Of a DNA stretch of 64,000 nt, positions 63,296 through 64,000 are shown piece after piece. The position numbers were made by a program, and so were the translations under genes. Position 1 is the first letter of the stretch. Every line of letters begins with the position of its first letter. Source of the DNA: Parabacteroides massiliensis. Lineage in GTDB: Bacteria > Bacteroidota > Bacteroidia > Bacteroidales > Tannerellaceae. Under the pieces are notes generated by a model, which saw only the letters and a list, made by a program, of their open reading frames with translations, made no database searches and was not told the DNA's origin. The stretch covers positions 1,573,198 to 1,637,197 of the forward strand of contig NZ_LT700191.1 of the NCBI RefSeq assembly GCF_900155425.1, given 5' to 3'.

Positions 63296-64000
63296 TTAAT
63301 TCTTGGTTCTTGATCTCCTGTCCGTAGAAATGAAGCTGTACATTGCCGGGACGATGAACAACGTCAGGAATGTCGAAACGATCATGCCGCCCACTACGGC
63401 GATACCCATCGCGATACGTCCCTGCGCCCCTTCGCCCGATGCGTATACCAGCGGGACCAATCCTAAGATTGTCGAAATACTGGTCATCAGGATCGGGCGC
63501 AGGCGCTGCGTGGAAGCCGAACGGATCGCTTCCGCCATGCTCAACCCCGCTTCCTGGCGCTGGTTGGCAAACTCCACGATGAGGATACCGTTTTTCGCCA
63601 CCAGGCCGATCAGCATGATGATACCGATCTGGCTGAATATATTCATGGTCACGCCCGAATAGCTCATAAATATCAGCGCTCCCGCAATAGCCAACGGGAC
63701 TGTGAACATCACGACCAGCGGGTCCTTGAAGCTCTCGAACTGCGCGGCCAGGACCAGATAGATCATAAGCAGCGCCAGGATCATGGCAAACATCAGGCTG
63801 GATGAACTTTCGCGAAATTCTTTCGACTCGCCCGACAGAGCCGTGCGGAAACTGTTGTCCAGTGTTTCCGAGGCGATGCGGTCCATCTCGTCCAGGCCGT
63901 CGCCGATCGTGTAGCCTTTGTTGAGGCCGCTGGAAACGGTTGCCGCCACAAAGCGGTTGTAACGGTAGAGTTGGGGAGGGGCAACGTCTTCTTTCAGCGT
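63296..64000 (-). CDS. RND efflux pump inner-membrane transporter, C-terminal part (cut by window end)
   Basis: The minus-strand frame is open to the window end and covers the last ~234 residues of an AcrB-type pump. It shows the periplasmic YRYNRFVAATVSSGLNKGYTIG, the spans MFAMILALLMIYLVLAAQFES and VMFTVPLAIAGALIFMSYSG, and the conserved GLVAKNGILIVEFANQRQEAG, RLRPILMTSISTILGLVPL and GMIVSTFLTLFIVPAMYS. Proton-driven export of drugs or lipids is likely. The substrate cannot be told. Confidence 0.92.
   Translation of the reverse strand, partial: TLKEDVAPPQLYRYNRFVAATVSSGLNKGYTIGDGLDEMDRIASETLDNSFRTALSGESKEFRESSSSLMFAMILALLMIYLVLAAQFESFKDPLVVMFTVPLAIAGALIFMSYSGVTMNIFSQIGIIMLIGLVAKNGILIVEFANQRQEAGLSMAEAIRSASTQRLRPILMTSISTILGLVPLVYASGEGAQGRIAMGIAVVGGMIVSTFLTLFIVPAMYSFISTDRRSRTKN

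Noticed and set aside
1-64000. tRNA or rRNA genes, riboswitches, prophage or integrase genes
   Set aside because: No sequence with the needed cloverleaf, rRNA blocks or integrase motifs was seen by eye in the gaps; a covariance search was not possible.

Overview
The window looks like a chromosomal segment of a gut Bacteroidales bacterium. Supporting signs are two SusC/SusD polysaccharide-utilisation loci (PULs) with ECF sigma/FecR anti-sigma pairs, Bacteroidetes-type promoters (TAnnTTTG boxes), N-terminal lipoprotein signals and weak Shine-Dalgarno sequences. A complete type IX secretion core (porP-K-L-M-N plus a distant PorW/SprE homologue) beside PULs points to the Tannerellaceae, most likely Parabacteroides; this is an inference from gene content, not from a database match.

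Layout, left to right. 1-2713: the end of a Gfo/Idh/MocA oxidoreductase and an exported FAD-dependent oxidoreductase. 2799-4402: an ISAs1-like insertion sequence with 18-bp inverted repeats and a transposase broken by a frameshift. 4598-16366: PUL 1 on the + strand (sulfatase, GH99-like protein, ECF sigma, FecR, SusC, SusD, DUF1080 protein, Tat-type Gfo/Idh/MocA oxidoreductase). 16505-22753: aroA, a small membrane protein, a metal ABC permease and the PorW/SprE homologue. 22838-26090 (-): uxaC, KDPG aldolase and KDG kinase, a uronate-degradation block. 26171-37041 (-): PUL 2 (sigma, FecR, SusC, SusD, GH95 fucosidase, sulfatase), suggesting a sulfated and fucosylated host-type glycan as substrate. 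37042-37552 holds a 21-bp repeat array. 37553-39952: an NtrC-type response regulator and its histidine kinase. 39955-44076 (-): DUF3108, Ig-like lipoprotein and DUF2851 genes. 44188-47854: dapB, lepB, a second LepB-like gene and wbqC. 47866-52186: a K+/H+ antiporter and a transglutaminase-fold lipoprotein. 52290-58467 (-): porP-K-L-M-N. 58583-64000: a gene remnant, a DUF2795 gene, a cobalamin adenosyltransferase, a frameshifted outer-membrane protein, a methyltransferase, a TolC protein and the end of an RND pump.

The PULs share one plan: sigma and anti-sigma control an outer-membrane SusCD importer followed by enzymes. In both, the space between fecR and susC has an antisense -7 box touching the susC start codon and, further along on the same antisense strand, a hairpin followed by a T-run. 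This is what a cis-antisense small RNA of the kind described for Bacteroides PULs would look like.

The most unusual protein is the second LepB-like product (46329-47219). It keeps the signal peptidase fold motifs but has lost both catalytic residues (Ser to Ala, Lys to Ser), directly behind an intact lepB. Other points are the 21-bp array encoding a possible seven-residue repeat, the Gln-rich tail of PorL and several decayed genes.
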